DNA from: Selaginella moellendorffii
Taxonomy: Eukaryota > Streptophyta > Lycopodiopsida > Selaginellales > Selaginellaceae
Reading direction: 5' to 3'
NCBI RefSeq assembly: GCF_000143415.4
Contig: NW_003314379.1
Location: 127,851-191,850, forward strand
Length of the DNA: 64,000 nt
The notes under the pieces are model-generated. The model saw only the letters and a program-made list of their open reading frames with translations, was not told the DNA's origin and ran no database searches. Shown here in pieces: positions 1-10,344 of this stretch; positions within the stretch are counted from its first letter, which is position 1, and each line of letters starts with the position of its first letter. A program made the translations under genes and the position numbers.

Positions 1-1
1 G

Positions 2-1417
2 ATGGGGAGCGCGGAGCTCGAGACGCCAATCTTTCCACTCAGCGCCTTCAATGTCAGCGTTGTCGTCGCCCTCCTCTCCATCGTCGCCGGCGCCTTGTTC
101 TTGTTGATTTCCAGCCGCCGCTCCAAGAGTGAGTGATTCTTCCTCGGATTTCTTCACAGATCCGATGCGCAAGGCATTCTTGTCTCGAATCTGTGCGCGC
201 TCGCGAGTTTAGGTCTGATCGAGGATTTTTCTTCCAGGGGCTTTGGATCCCGAGAAATGGATCGATTTCAAGCTGGTCAAGAGGGTCCAAGTTAGCCCCA
301 ACGTTACCAAGTTTCGATTTGCATTGCAGACTCCAACCACGATTTTGGGACTTCCAATCGGCCAGCATATGATGTGCCGGTAAGAAAAATTCCATCCCTT
401 CGCGATCCTTGCTCACGCATTGTGTTTTTCTTTGCTCGCTAGTGGTAAAGACCGAGATGGAGCTGATGTGATCAAGCCTTACACACCGACAACGCTGGAT
501 TCGGATGTTGGTTACTTCGAACTCGTTGTCAAGGTGTGTTTCTCCTCACCAAACGAGCGAACGTTCCATGTCTCAAAAGAAACTTCTTGCAGATTTATTC
601 TCTAGGACGAATGTCTTACCATTTTAGCGAGCTCAAAGAGGGTGACTACTTATCGTGCAAAGGACCCAAGGTGAAGTGAATTCCTTCCATAGCTTCCTTC
701 TCAACAACAGGAATTTTGCAAACAGGGCCGCTTCACTTACAAGCCAAACAAATTCAGAGCTTTTGGTATGCTTGCTGGTGGTTCCGGCCTGACTCCAATG
801 TACCAGGCAAGCCCTCACGTTTTCTAGCCTCAGATACGAGCATGAAATCATGTTTCTACATTTCAGGTGACTCGGGCCATTTTGGAGAACCCGGCTGACA
901 AAACAAAGATCTTCCTCATCTATGGGAACGTGACATATGACGATATATTGCTCAAGGTGAGGTGCTTTTGTGCTTTCTTTCATCGCGCGCGGTCTTGTCA
1001 CTCTTGTCTTTTTTACAGGAAGAGCTCGACAGCATGGTAAAGAAATTCCCGGGCCGCTTTGGAGTGTACTACGTACTAAATGACGTGAGTTTCTCAGCTC
1101 CACACATCGCAAAATCTCTTTTTTCTCAGCTTAAGTGCAACTAACTTGTTCTTACTTTCTCTCGGTCCAGCCTCCGGCAGATTGGAGTGGTGGCGCAGGC
1201 TTTGTAACAGCGGACATGATCAAGACGTACTGCCCAGCTCCTGCCGATGATATCCAGGTACGTAGCACGAGAAGAATTCAAACGCTAGAAGCGATGACGA
1301 ACTCTATTTTCTTTCAACAAACAGATTTTGAGGTGTGGACCTCCTCCGATGAACAAAGCGATGGCCACACACTTGGATGCGCTCGGCTACTCTAAGGAGA
1401 TGCAATTCCAATTCTGA
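2..1417 (+). CDS. CBR1: NADH-cytochrome b5 reductase
   Basis: Nine exons join in frame: 2-128, 238-379, 443-533, 593-670, 726-806, 867-956, 1019-1084, 1171-1257, 1325-1417 (284 aa). The product is an FAD flavoprotein that passes electrons from NADH to cytochrome b5 for fatty-acid desaturation and related ER or mitochondrial oxidations. A hydrophobic N-terminal anchor (about residues 15-37) is followed by the FAD-binding YTPTT motif, the NADH-binding GGSGLTP motif and the C-terminal CGPPPM motif, in the family order. Length matches plant CBR1. The ATG is the second base of the window, so any promoter lies outside. The intron after 806 appears to start with GC (CAG|GCAAGC); the reading frame requires it. 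Only 97 bp separate the stop from the next start. Exon joins are inferred from frame and family similarity. Confidence 0.9.
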
Positions 1418-1514
1418 AAAGGGACCAAGAGCACCTCTAATGATAAACAAAAACCATTTTTTTTGTGCTTCTCTCTCTCCCTTTCTCTCTCGATTAATAG
1501 GGCTATACACGAGA

Positions 1515-3704
1515 ATGCAAAACCCAGAGCTTGGGTTTATGGCGGCTTCCTCGCTCGCAACGCTGGCGAGGCCAAACGGTCTTGTAAGTAGAACAAATCT
1601 TAGTTTTGTGGATCCTGGAAGGGACTACCTAGGTGCTAGCCTGTGGTGCAAACAAAGAGGAGCTAGAAAATCCTTGCTAGTGTGCGCGGATGCCAAGAAG
1701 ATCGCGATTGGCGAGCAATCTCGACTGGCTCTACAAGCCGGGATTGACAAACTGGTGGACGCGGTTGGTGTCACACTGGGACCTCGAGGTTTGCTTTCTC
1801 TGTTGGAAGAGAACTTTTTTTTCATGTGGTTTTTCTACAGGGAGAAACGTTGTTCTCGATGAGAAGGACAAGGATATACCCAAAGTCATCAACGATGGAG
1901 TAACAATCGCAAAGATGATAGAACTTCTAGACCCAATGGAAAATGTTGGAGCTTCACTCATCAAAGAGGTCTGGCTTCTCTCTCTTCGTTTCTTCTAAAC
2001 TTCTGCGAATCAATAGGTGACCATGAAAACGAACGATTCCGCGGGCGATGGCACTACCACGGCAGCTGTTGTGGCAAGGGAACTTGTCAAGCTCGGCCTC
2101 TTAAGTGTATCTTCCGGTGCCAATCCTGTTGCTTTAAAACGAGGAATCGATAAGACGGTCTCGATGTTGGTAGAGGAATTAACACGAAGATCGCGGCCAG
2201 TCAAAGGCCACAACGATATCAAAGGTATGCTCGGTGGTGTTTTCTAAAACTCGTTGCTTACTTTGCTCGTTCCTCAGCAATCGCGACGATCTCTGCTGGT
2301 AACGACGATGCTGTCGGGAAAATGATAGCGGACGCTTTGGACAGAATTGGTCCGGATGGGATCCTTTTGATCGAATCGTCGTCAACTTTGGAAACTTTTC
2401 TCGTGATCGAGGAGGGAATGCAGGTATATGTTTCGTACGTGTTTCTCTTGTTTGCGTTCTTTGCTGAGACGACTTAGCACATAACAGTAGTTTGACAGGG
2501 GCTACATCTCCACAAGCTTTGTAAACAATCAATCCAAGTCGACCGTGGAGCTTGAAAACGCGCGCGTCCTGGTGACAAACCAGAGAGTTTCATCAGCCAA
2601 GGACGTAATTCCAGCTCTGGAGAAAGTCACACACCTGGGCACTCCATTGCTCGTTATAGCCGAAGACGTAACAGGAGAAGCACTATCCATGCTCGTTGTC
2701 AACAAGATGAGGGGCATTGCGCAAGTTGCTGCTGTCAAAGCTCCAGGCTATGGTGATAGGAAGAAGGCCCTTCTGCAAGACATTGCAATCTTCACAGGTT
2801 TGTTGCTCTTCCATTTTCTAGGAGGCCCTTGACGTTTCTTTCTTTTGTAGGTGCCGAGTTTCTGGCTGGTGAGCTAGGATTGCAACTTGAAGACTTGACG
2901 ATCGATCAGCTTGGTGTTGCAAAGAAAGTTACAATCAAAGAGAAGTCGACGGTCATTCTGGCTGATGATGCTACCAAGGGAGAGATCAAGGCAAGAGTTG
3001 CTGAGATCAAGAAAGACTTGGAGCTGTCAGACTCCGCATATCATTCCGAGAAGCTAGCAGAGAGAATCGCAAAGCTCTCTGGTGGAGTGGCTGTTATCAA
3101 GGTTTGTAGCAACACATATCTCTCGAGAACACGCTCAAAGTCTTAGAAGCTGTCTTTTTACAGGTTGGAGCTGCGACGGAGGCGGAAGCCGAAGATCGAA
3201 AGCTCCGGCTTGAAGACGCAAAGAACTCCACTTTCGCTGCTGTCAAAGAGGGAATTGTTCCGGGCGGAGGAGCGGCCATGGTTCACTTGTCAGCGGCTGT
3301 TCCAGGCATCAAGGAGAGTCTAAGCGATCCTCAAGAGAAGCTCGGTGCTGATATCGTGCAAAAGGTATGGCAACCTTCGCTGGTGGCTTGGTTTTCACTC
3401 TCTTTTCCAGGCACTTTTAGCTCCGGCAGCTTTGATTGCCAGCAACGCGGGCGTGGAGGGACAGATGGTGGTGTCAAAAATCCTCGAGAGCGAGTGGGAG
3501 TTTGGCTACAACGCGATGACGGATAAGTTTGAAAACTTGGTTTTGGGCGGAGTGGTGGATCCGGCAAAGGTGACGAGGTGCGCTCTCCAGAATGCGGCGT
3601 CTGTGGCGGGCATGGTGTTGACAACCGAGGCCATCGCCGTGGACAAAGTGAGAAAGCCAAAGCCCAAAGTCCCTCCCGTCCCAGGAGTAACGGACCAGCT
3701 ATAA
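1515..3704 (+). CDS. CPN60A: Chloroplast chaperonin-60 alpha subunit
   Basis: Eight exons: 1515-1788, 1841-1968, 2017-2224, 2278-2423, 2491-2797, 2851-3101, 3164-3364, 3411-3704 (602 aa), all phases consistent. This is a type I chaperonin subunit that works with Cpn60 beta and Cpn10/20 in the stroma, including in Rubisco folding. After a Ser/Ala/Arg-rich transit peptide of about 55 residues come the GroEL signatures [37 protein letters not shown] and VPGGGAA. It is alpha rather than beta because of [17 protein letters not shown] and the ending [10 protein letters not shown]...VDK. A second in-frame ATG at 1539 (MAASS) looks more like a typical transit-peptide start, so the exact start is open. 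The C-terminus ends in a short Lys/Pro tail rather than the bacterial GGM tail. Confidence 0.93.
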
Positions 3705-3896
3705 TACTTTGTTCCAAGACAATTTAGAATTCGCTCACGAAGCATAGTTTATTGTGTTGACTTAATGTATACAATAGCTGGAAAAATTTGCTGTGGTGAG
3801 ATCGCTGGCCTATTGATCTTGGCCTTTTGCGGTTGATCTGCAATATAAATTACAAATGCAGGCTCCTCGGCTGTAGAGAGGTAGCAGTAGTTGAAA

Positions 3897-4408
3897 ATGT
3901 TCAAGTCTAGTTTGATCTTGACAGTATTGGCTGTGGTGATCTCTGTAAGTTATCCTGGTTGTTTAGTTTCATTCATCCTGTTTACGTTTTGCAGGCATCC
4001 GGATCATCTGATGGTAGTCCTGGATACAGCCATGAAGATCACGGTCATCACGGTGTAGCTACGGAATTTTGCACTGGTAGTTTCTTGGATACGTGCAGTC
4101 TGAGCTCTTACGACCAGAAAGCCGGAGTCCTCGCCGCGAGATGCACCAAAATAGATGGCACGAAACAAAACACGACACTCAACGTCAAGTCTTGCCCTTT
4201 GCACGTCCGGAGCTGTACGTTTGATTCGAGTTGCGGGAACTTCAGCTGCAAGCGTCGGGACGGTCGGGCAGTAGATGTGACCAAGCTTGCCACAAATATC
4301 AATGGCAGGCTGATTTGCTGTGCTCGTCCTCAAGCGCAAGCTCCCATCTCGCCTCCGGCCCCGGCGCCAGCTCCTTCCGCTAAGAAGCATAAAAGAATTC
4401 CATATTGA
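3897..4408 (+). CDS. Small secreted Cys-rich protein, cyanovirin-N-like (CVNH)
   Basis: Two exons, 3897-3944 and 3995-4408, give 153 aa. Exon 1 is essentially a signal peptide (MFKSSLILTVLAVVIS). The mature part has a His-rich stretch (HEDHGHH), then about 85 residues with CVNH-like spacing: GSFLDTC, VLAARC, TTLNV, then NFSC and LATNINGRLICC. It ends in a Pro/Ala tail and a basic end. In the CVNH family a repeated F..tC / L.A.C / t.lnl / N.nG.L pattern forms a mannose-binding fold, known from cyanobacteria, fungi and ferns. Ten cysteines in the mature part suggest several disulfides, so it is probably apoplastic. If CVNH is wrong it is simply an uncharacterised secreted Cys-rich protein. Short 5' distance (192 bp) from the chaperonin stop. 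Confidence 0.6.
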
Positions 4409-4732
4409 TACTAAAGAGAGAGAAACCAAATGTTTTCCTAAAGTTCTAAAGAAAAATAATGTTTTTTGGGTTTTATCTTTGGGGGCCAGCTATGGTGTTG
4501 TGTACTTGATGCTATCCTCTAAACCATGGTAAAGTTGGGCATAGAAACTTAGCCTCAAGAACCACACAGTCCGCTAGAGCCGTTGAGGGTCGATTTGGAG
4601 GTACCCGATACAAACACTAGCTCTCCCCTGAGAAATGGTTTTATGGTAGATTCTAGCTTAGGTTAGTTTCCATTTTGTGTTGCGATGGTCTCTGTCTTCT
4701 CAGTTTAATCAAGAGTTTAGAAAGATCACAAC

Positions 4733-5257
4733 CTACTCGATGCTATCATACCTCCTGTAGAGGATGGTGTAGATTGGATCGTGGACAGAAATCTTAAAGA
4801 GCTGGATGCTCACGTAGTATGCAGCAGTGACACTGGAAAGAGCTTACATTTTAGAATCTTGTGGAGTTGAAGAGAAAAGCTAAGAAATGTAAATACCTTC
4901 CAAAGCAAACCAGGAGAACTATCCAAATAATTCTGCTCGCGACACTGTCTTCTTTGTACCAAACCCAGCACTGCACGAAACACAGTTAATCCACTGCAAT
5001 TAAAAGAAGCTAGAATCTCCTCTCTCACGCCAAAAATGAAGACTAGAATGTAGAAATCCAGCAAGGTCTCCTTCATCCACCTGAGAAACCAAAAGCCGAA
5101 TCAAATGGAACGAATCCGAGATCCAATTCACTCACGCTGTGAGGAGCTCCATCCTGAACGGCGATCCATCCGTGACGCAAGTATAAGCAATCGTCGCGGC
5201 CAAAATCGTGCCCAGTGCGATGAATCCCACCCTCGCCAGAACCACGCCTCCCGCCAT
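4733..5257 (-). CDS. DUF1475 small membrane protein
   Basis: Four exons on the minus strand, in transcript order 5257-5136, 5080-5029, 4970-4897, 4832-4733 (115 aa, phases consistent). It resembles the plant DUF1475 family: an N-terminal hydrophobic helix, the TDGSPFRMELLTAWM segment, LLDFYILVFIF (second helix), CWVWYKEDS, IIWIVLLVCFGSVTAAYYV (third helix) and a short polar tail. Function unknown; three to four membrane segments predicted by eye. It starts head-to-head with the CYP74 gene, 976 bp away. The exon borders were chosen by matching that family pattern, since each exon alone is too short to stand out. Confidence 0.8.
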
Positions 5258-6233
5258 TGACGAAAAATGCTTGCGGCCCTCAACAGCCCACGTATATGCA
5301 ATACAAAACGATCCTCGAATATGCCCTACAAGCTTTTGTGACTGATCGACTGCTCCATAGAAGACGAGGCTTCCCGGAGGCCACTCATGTCTGCTTGAGA
5401 ATGGTCGCCACTGCCAGATGCCTCAATTGCAGGGGGTATGCTTGTTCTTCGTCAAGATTTGAAAAATCTTTCCAAGAGCTTACGTTCCTGGCTCGAGGGG
5501 CGGCTCGAGCCTGGCCGTCAATGACCAAGCTCGCGCTCTAGTACTGCTTGAAAGTCAATGCTGGCTTGGCATAGAGATGGCAAGATGGAGACCGCGACTT
5601 TGACAGATCAGTCAACAATCGCCACCAAGGTTGATCCAGGTCCTGGCGCCCTGGATTGGAGGCCATGGCGCACTCGATGTACGTCGACGATACCGTGCTC
5701 AGTTTGTACGTTTGCTTCGTGAAAAAGAGAAAGAAGTTAACAAGACCGGCGTTGTCCTCGCTCCGAGTCCTGTCCATGTTGGGTAAAACAGCACCTCGGC
5801 TTGGTCAGTCCACAGGGACGCACTTACACATCAGCTGCTAGCGACTTGAGAGCACAATATGCATCTTTATGTGCCCACTGTGAAGTAGAGTGCTCGTTAT
5901 CGCCAGCACCACCTTTACATGGTGGCACCGCAATGGATAATTAGAATCCCCGGGCGATCTCTTCCTTTGGGAATTCTCGACACTTGTTTTGGAATCCTGG
6001 AATGCCGTATAGAAGCGTCCCATTGGCAGGCCGGAGGATTGCTGTCTCAGCAACGGATTAAACGTGGGGAAAACCATGTCCAGCCCTGGCGAAACTCTAA
6101 ACCTAACAGACAAAGTGGGCCTTCCCAAGAATGAGCACGAGCGAGAAGAATAAGTAGTAGCTTGTTCCAAGCATTATAAAAAAGTGTCGAGCACCTTGAT
6201 AAGGCCAAGGTGGAGCAGCATTTAGAAAAGGAA
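5258..6233. other. Intergenic region between divergent DUF1475 and CYP74 genes
   Basis: No gene is supported in these 976 bp. Open frames up to about 110 codons occur on both strands but show no family pattern and no splice-consistent extension. The stretch should hold the promoters of the two divergent genes. Confidence 0.5.
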
Positions 6234-7763
6234 ATGGCGAGCTTCCTCAGCGATCGATCCACCACCTTGAGCAGCAGCGGCGTTGGAGCAAGAGGATGCT
6301 GGATCGCCTCCAAGTCAAGGCCTGCCACGAATTTCAGGTACCAGCTCCATAGCTCTGCGTGGAAGGCCACTGCATTATCGCCCACCAAGAGGATCCAGCG
6401 CGAAATCCCTGGCAGCTATGGCCTCCCTCTGCTCGGATCCATCTCCGACCGCTTCAACTATTTCTACTTCCAAGGCACCGAGGAGTTCTTCCGGAGCCGA
6501 GCTGAGAAGTACCAGAGCACAGTGTTTCGCGTCAACATGCCCCCGGGGCCGCCATTCTTCCCAGATCCCCGGGTGATCGTGCTGCTGGACCAGCAGAGCT
6601 TCCCAGCTCTCTTCGATGTCTCCAAGGTGAGCAAGCGCGATGTCTTCACCGGAACTTACAAGCCCAGCGCCGATTTCAATGGTGGCTATCGCATCCTCTC
6701 CTATCTCGACGCGGATGAGCCCCGCCACGCCCAGATCAAGGCCTTTTGCTTCGACATGCTCAAATCCAGGGCCAAGAGCATCGTCCCCGGGATGGATTTC
6801 GCGGCGTGCCGCTGCTTCGATCGCTGGGAGAAGGAACTGCGAGCCAAGCAAGCCCCTGAGCTCGTTTCCTCGATCGAGGAGATCTGCCTGGCGTTCCTGA
6901 CGAGAGCCCTCATGGATCACGATGCCACTGGAGCATCCGGTCTGAGCACCGAAACTATCAAGAAATGGCTCGCTCCACAGATTGCTCCAGTCGCCCTTCT
7001 CGACGCCATTCCTCCGCCCATCATGGAGCTCCTCCACGTCTTCCCTCTCCCCTTCGCTGTCGTCAAGAAAGACTACGAAGCCATCGTCTCCTACTTCTCG
7101 GCCCACAGTACCGCGCTGCTCGACCTGGCCGCGACGCACGGCGTACCGCGCGACGAGGCACTCCATAACCTCATCTTCATGGTCTGCTTCAACACTTTTG
7201 GCGGGCTGATCCGCTTGCTGCCGGAGGTAGTCCAGCGCGTCCACGAGAGCGGCGTCGCCAAGGAGCTCAGCAATGAGGTGGCGGCAGCGGTACGCGACGC
7301 CGGCGGGCGGCTTACCGCGCGGTCCATTGACGGCATGCCGCTGCTCCACTCGGTGGTGTACGAGTGCCTGCGCTTCCAGCCGCCGGTACCGTTCCAGTAT
7401 GCCCGCGCGCGCCAGGATATGGTGATCGAGAGCCACAAGGAGGCGTTTCGCGTGAAGAAGGGCGAGATGCTGTGTGGATTCCAGCCATTTGCGACGAGAG
7501 ATGGAGTGGTGTTTGATCGACCCAACGAGTTCTTGCCGCGGCGATTCATGGGCGACGATGGAGCAAAGCTTCTCAAGTACGTGCTGTGGTCCAATGGCCC
7601 CCAGACCGAGAACCCCAGCGTGGATAACAAGCACTGCGCCGGGAAGGACTTCATCGTCTTGGTCACTCGCCTCTTCCTCGCCGAGTTCTTCCTCAGGTAT
7701 GAATCGTTCCAGCTCGACGGCCAATCCATCAAATCGCTCTCGCGCCGATCGCCATCGACGTGA
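6234..7763 (+). CDS. CYP74-family cytochrome P450 (allene oxide synthase type)
   Basis: Single exon, 509 aa; the first in-frame ATG is 6234. CYP74 enzymes rearrange fatty-acid hydroperoxides without O2 or NADPH, and allene oxide synthase makes the jasmonate precursor. The N-terminal Ser/Arg-rich part is a likely plastid transit peptide. Family marks: MPPGPPFF..DP, SFPALFDVSKV..RD, FTGTY, GGYRILSYLD, the modified I-helix CFNTFGG (Asn about residue 320, replacing the usual O2-activating Thr) and the CYP74 heme loop NKHCAGKDF with the heme Cys near residue 468. Lack of introns fits many plant AOS genes. AOS, hydroperoxide lyase and divinyl ether synthase are hard to separate by eye; AOS is preferred from the FDVSKV/FTGTY block. 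The last codons (SLSRRSPST) resemble AOS C-termini, but another frame stays open for 21 more codons (see findings). Confidence 0.9.
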   Translation: MASFLSDRSTTLSSSGVGARGCWIASKSRPATNFRYQLHSSAWKATALSPTKRIQREIPGSYGLPLLGSISDRFNYFYFQGTEEFFRSRAEKYQSTVFRVNMPPGPPFFPDPRVIVLLDQQSFPALFDVSKVSKRDVFTGTYKPSADFNGGYRILSYLDADEPRHAQIKAFCFDMLKSRAKSIVPGMDFAACRCFDRWEKELRAKQAPELVSSIEEICLAFLTRALMDHDATGASGLSTETIKKWLAPQIAPVALLDAIPPPIMELLHVFPLPFAVVKKDYEAIVSYFSAHSTALLDLAATHGVPRDEALHNLIFMVCFNTFGGLIRLLPEVVQRVHESGVAKELSNEVAAAVRDAGGRLTARSIDGMPLLHSVVYECLRFQPPVPFQYARARQDMVIESHKEAFRVKKGEMLCGFQPFATRDGVVFDRPNEFLPRRFMGDDGAKLLKYVLWSNGPQTENPSVDNKHCAGKDFIVLVTRLFLAEFFLRYESFQLDGQSIKSLSRRSPST

Positions 7764-8215
7764 TAAGCACGAAGGACATGCCGACGTGCTTCGTTGGGCG
7801 GCTGTGATTCGGGCCCATGGTCGTTGACTTTGTTCTCGACCGTCCAGATTTGGGATCTTCTTTGATATTGTAGAACCTGGATGTTACATTGTAACTTGCT
7901 GCTGGCCACAATGCAAATATATTCCAAATGCGAATAGAAACTTTAGCTCAATGTTTCAGTGACATCCTCAAAAGAGTATATTTTTGTTTGATGCGAGTAT
8001 TGGTGGTGTTTCACTAGCAAAGATAGAAGAAAAAAGAAGAACTCGATGTTGTGCGTGCCACCAACACGGCCAAGTTGACAAAAACTCCACCATCCAGCTA
8101 CATATGTTTCGAAAAAAAAGTCGCCATTGTCTTGAGAGATCGCTGTACATTTTTTCCCTGATCGTGATTATTGTCGCACACTAAGCGCTCGTCGAGACCG
8201 CTTTGCCTTCGAAGC

Positions 8216-9963
8216 CTAGAAGAGCGCAAGGATCTTCGCGGTGGAGAAGGCGAGCAGTGTAGTTATCAAAACCAAGCCGGATCTGAGCTGCGAGCTTGCA
8301 CTGGGTAGCCAAGGATACAAGTCTGGATCCGGCAGGACGCACTCGTCTCCGTTGAAGAGCACCCTGTGAGGAAAAGCCCATCCCTTGCTGAAAGTGAAAG
8401 CATCGCCCTTTTGTAAGAGGACCTCCGACTGGACGTTTCCCATTTCCCCGGCTTGCATGAGCATGTCGTTGTAGAATTTGATCCCCCAAAACATTGCCGT
8501 GTCATCTGTGATTGAAGTTAGAACATCTTTGTGATTCTAGCATAGCTCCATTCACTTACTGATTGATCCATAGGCTTGCAGTGGCCTGTACGTAAAGCTG
8601 AATGCCTCGGTCAAGTTGTTGAAATTGGGATGCTGGACAACCAAATTCCACTGCGTGTAGTTCTTGACGTGACGGTTTGTGATTGTGACTTTGGCTCGCC
8701 AGTAGTCCTTGTAGTTGATTTTGACGTGCCAGTGGATCTTGATCGGGCACATATCGGACGAGCAGAAGAGCTGTGGATGTAGCGGCTGGTTTTTGGTGAT
8801 GGAAGAGCTGGAGGTAGCGCCAATGCCCGTGGAGACCACGGGAGGTAAATAGCTGTCATCGCTGTCACAAAGGAAAAAAACACAAGAGATGAGATACAAT
8901 CGATTGATTGCTAGGACGGACAAAGTGACTTACGGATCAAAGCACATTGGAACTCTAGGCTGAGCTGACTGTGTGACATTCGGCTTGCAATTGCACGCAC
9001 AGTTTTGGCAAGGAACAATCTTCTCGTTGTAAAAGGACGAGAAGGAAACGCAGCACGTCGGAGCCCTCTGTGCCAGGTACTGGGAGTACGAGCAAGTTAT
9101 GTTCCAAGTCACTGCGCCACCACCAAAGTTCGTAAGCGAGCAAGCAAAAGAAACGAAAGAAGCAAAGAAAGAGTGACTCACTTAGAGCTTGTGTGTGTCT
9201 CCGACCATCCGCGGATGGAAACAAGCTGGCTTTCACCTTCTTAGCCGGACCGCAAGTGTATCCCGGGCCGGGTGTCCGAATCGTAAAGTTCTTTGGAAGC
9301 TGGACGGTGGTGTTGGAAGTCCCAGCTTGGCCGACGATAACTTGAAAGGATGCCACAGACATGGTCGGGTCCTGCGCCAGCGATCCCAAAACTCCTCCTC
9401 TACAGCAATTGGCGACTTGCATACTGTAAGGCACCCCGGGAAGAAGGTCCACGACGGTGGGATCGCGCTTGCAGCAGTGAGGGATGTTTCCCTTGAATTT
9501 GGAGCAGTCGCCCTGCATCGTTGCTTGCGCTCCCTGCATTCCCCAAATCACTTCCTTCTTGGCCCAAGTCCATCCCAGTGTCCATCCGGGCGTCTCGATG
9601 TGGCGGTATTGCTGGTAGTTGTACATGGTCACCAGTGCCTAGAGAAGAAGAAATCCCGGGTTACAGGCCGTGAAAGGGAGAAAGAGCTCGAAATTTCGGA
9701 AGAAATGTGTGTGGAAGAGAGGGATCCCGAGAACTTACGACATAGCCATCCGCGGACCAGCTCATTACATCCCACTTGATCGTGATGTTGCCGTTTGGAT
9801 CCAGGGGATCGAAAGACTCTGCGCAAGAACACGGCATGGAGGAGCATTGCTCCATCTCTCACCCAAAGATCCATGGATTTTTTTTCTTACCGGCTGGATG
9901 CGGCATCCAGAGGAGCAGCGCCAGGGCTAGAATGGCGATGTGGAGCTCCATTCGCGTCCACAT
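8216..9963 (-). CDS. COBRA-family GPI-anchored protein
   Basis: Six exons in transcript order: 9963-9891, 9818-9739, 9638-9182, 9111-8934, 8861-8560, 8505-8216 (459 aa; 455 from the second in-frame ATG at 9951). COBRA proteins sit on the outer plasma-membrane face and help orient cellulose microfibrils. A signal peptide (LHIAILALALLLW) is followed by the diagnostic DPLDPNGNITIKWDV and WTWAKKEVIWGMQGAQ segments. Next come the Cys-rich CCVSFSSFYN...CNCK block and KGWAFPHRVLFNGDECVLP. The end is a hydrophobic tail after SASSQLRSG that would be replaced by a GPI anchor. Length matches plant COBRA/COBL proteins. The gene is convergent with CYP74 (453 bp between stops). Confidence 0.93.
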
Positions 9964-10344
9964 TGCCAGATCTGGGAGGAGTGCCGCCATAGCCGAGCCA
10001 GAGGAAGAATGCCTGCCCTGCAAACCCCCAAAATTTTTCCACCAAAGCAGCCTTATGTTTTAAAAACTTAATACCTCTCAAGATTCTATTTAACACAAAG
10101 CTTGCGGGTGGAATATTCGACGAGCTACCGGCTACCGGCCGGTTGGTGAGCTGTTGCTGTGACGTGCCAGCGGACGCACGACGAGCGCAGGATATTCCCA
10201 TGGCTCCTTGGCGAAGCTTCCCTTCGCTAATAAAACACGTTATTATCAGCAAGATTATACTAGAGAGATTGGACAAAAATGTCTAGCCATCAATCAATTT
10301 CACTGCACCGACATTATAGTTTTACATAAACTGCGATTTCTATG

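Noticed and set aside
5538-5777. 79-codon minus-strand frame upstream of CYP74
   Set aside because: Composition and lack of splice partners or family pattern give no support for a gene.
6375-7724. 449-codon minus-strand open frame opposite the CYP74 gene
   Set aside because: Antisense shadow of a GC-rich coding exon; no family pattern, and the plus strand is a clear P450.
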